The translations under genes and the position numbers were made by a program. Of a DNA stretch of 64,000 nt, positions 63,627 to 64,000 are shown piece after piece (within the stretch, counting starts at the first letter, position 1; every line of letters begins with the position of its first letter). The stretch lies in NCBI RefSeq assembly GCF_002338065.1, contig NZ_DDHJ01000011.1:1-64000 (forward strand), written 5' to 3'. The notes beneath the pieces are model-generated. The model saw only the letters and a list, made by a program, of their open reading frames with translations, searched no databases and was not told the DNA's origin. Source of the stretch: Pseudomonas sp. UBA1879. GTDB lineage: Bacteria > Pseudomonadota > Gammaproteobacteria > Pseudomonadales > Pseudomonadaceae.

Positions 63627-64000
63627 ATGCGCAGGTTGTGGGTGTTGGTGTTTCTCTGGTTTCCGTTGCTGGCGCAAGCGCTGCCGGGTGGGGATCTGTT
63701 CAACAAAAAGCCTGATTTTCTGCCAGTCGGGCAGGCTTTCATGTTCAGCTCCGAGCGTCTGCAGTCAGGGGAAACCCGTTTGTATTGGCAGATCGCCGAC
63801 GGTTATTACCTGTACCAGAAGCGCCTCAAGTTCGAAGGCCTGCAGCTCGATCAGCAACCCACGCTCCCCACCGGCGAAGACCACAACGACGACTATTTCG
63901 GCCAGCAGCCCGTCTATCGCCAAGGGCTGGAACTGGTCATTCCCGCGTCCGCCACCGGCCAGGTGAAAATCGGCTGGCAAGGCTGCGCAGATGCCGGGCT
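63627..64000 (+). CDS. dsbD: Thiol:disulfide interchange protein DsbD, N-terminal part (cut by window edge)
   Basis: 124 residues and an incomplete codon are seen. Signal peptide RRLWVLVFLWFPLLAQA, then the DsbD alpha domain (PVGQAFMFSSERLQSGETRLYWQIADGYYLYQKRLKF and GCADAG with the first catalytic cysteine at 120). GAGGGTGG precedes the ATG at 63627; a GTG two codons earlier is the alternative. DsbD passes electrons from cytoplasmic thioredoxin to periplasmic thiol proteins. Divergent from the regulator. Confidence 0.92.
   Translation, partial: MRRLWVLVFLWFPLLAQALPGGDLFNKKPDFLPVGQAFMFSSERLQSGETRLYWQIADGYYLYQKRLKFEGLQLDQQPTLPTGEDHNDDYFGQQPVYRQGLELVIPASATGQVKIGWQGCADAG

Overview
The window reads as the chromosome of a fluorescent-type Pseudomonas. 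Pointers are an elongation factor P with arginine at position 32 next to its rhamnosyltransferase EarP, the GTAGGAG and GTGGGAG REP families, SagS/Gpx/MsrB/HtpX and OhrR/Ohr/EF-P neighbourhoods that recall P. aeruginosa gene order, and uniformly high-GC codon use. Apart from the 3' end of an IS110-type transposase at the left edge there is no phage, plasmid or CRISPR signal. The species cannot be fixed from sequence alone.

Region 1 (0-12.2 kb) is a sulfur-scavenging island. A LysR regulator is divergent from a Gln-type thiol (3-mercaptopropionate) dioxygenase and a four-domain rhodanese. Then come an SsuA/TauA-like binding protein, a DszA/NtaA-type flavin monooxygenase and an SfnB/DszC-like flavoenzyme. 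Convergent to these are a cytoplasmic BisC-like molybdoenzyme and a second sulfonate-type binding protein. Neither binding protein has a permease or ATPase here. A class II aldolase lies behind the LysR gene.

Region 2 (12.4-30 kb) is core genome: a SNF2-family helicase, a twice-repeated tRNA-Glu/tRNA-Gly pair with a strong promoter and terminator, and free methionine-R-sulfoxide reductase with a DUF815 ATPase. It continues with a SagS-like hybrid kinase, glutathione peroxidase, MsrB, alanine aminotransferase, HtpX, thiopurine methyltransferase, a ring-opening dioxygenase, a DeaD/CsdA helicase with a long leader and a spermidine-synthase-like protein.

Region 3 (30-46 kb) holds class II DAHP synthase, a REP cluster, a YcaQ-type glycosylase, a LysR/TauE pair, and 2-Cys OhrR with Ohr and a secreted esterase, with a TonB receptor inserted between them. 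It also holds EarP/EF-P, several small Pseudomonas proteins, a PaaI thioesterase and DkgB.

Region 4 (46-54 kb) is a tightly coupled operon: a GntR/FadR regulator with repeated operator-like sites, a complete peptide-type ABC importer and a cytoplasmic gamma-glutamyltransferase. This fits import and intracellular cleavage of gamma-glutamyl compounds.

Region 5 (54-64 kb) carries two overlapping DUF202 membrane proteins, two diguanylate cyclases (one with and one without the product-inhibition site), a DeoR regulator, an SDR enzyme and a serine-type amino acid permease. It ends with a DsbRS-like two-component system divergent from the start of dsbD, with a 7-bp tandem repeat in the shared control region.
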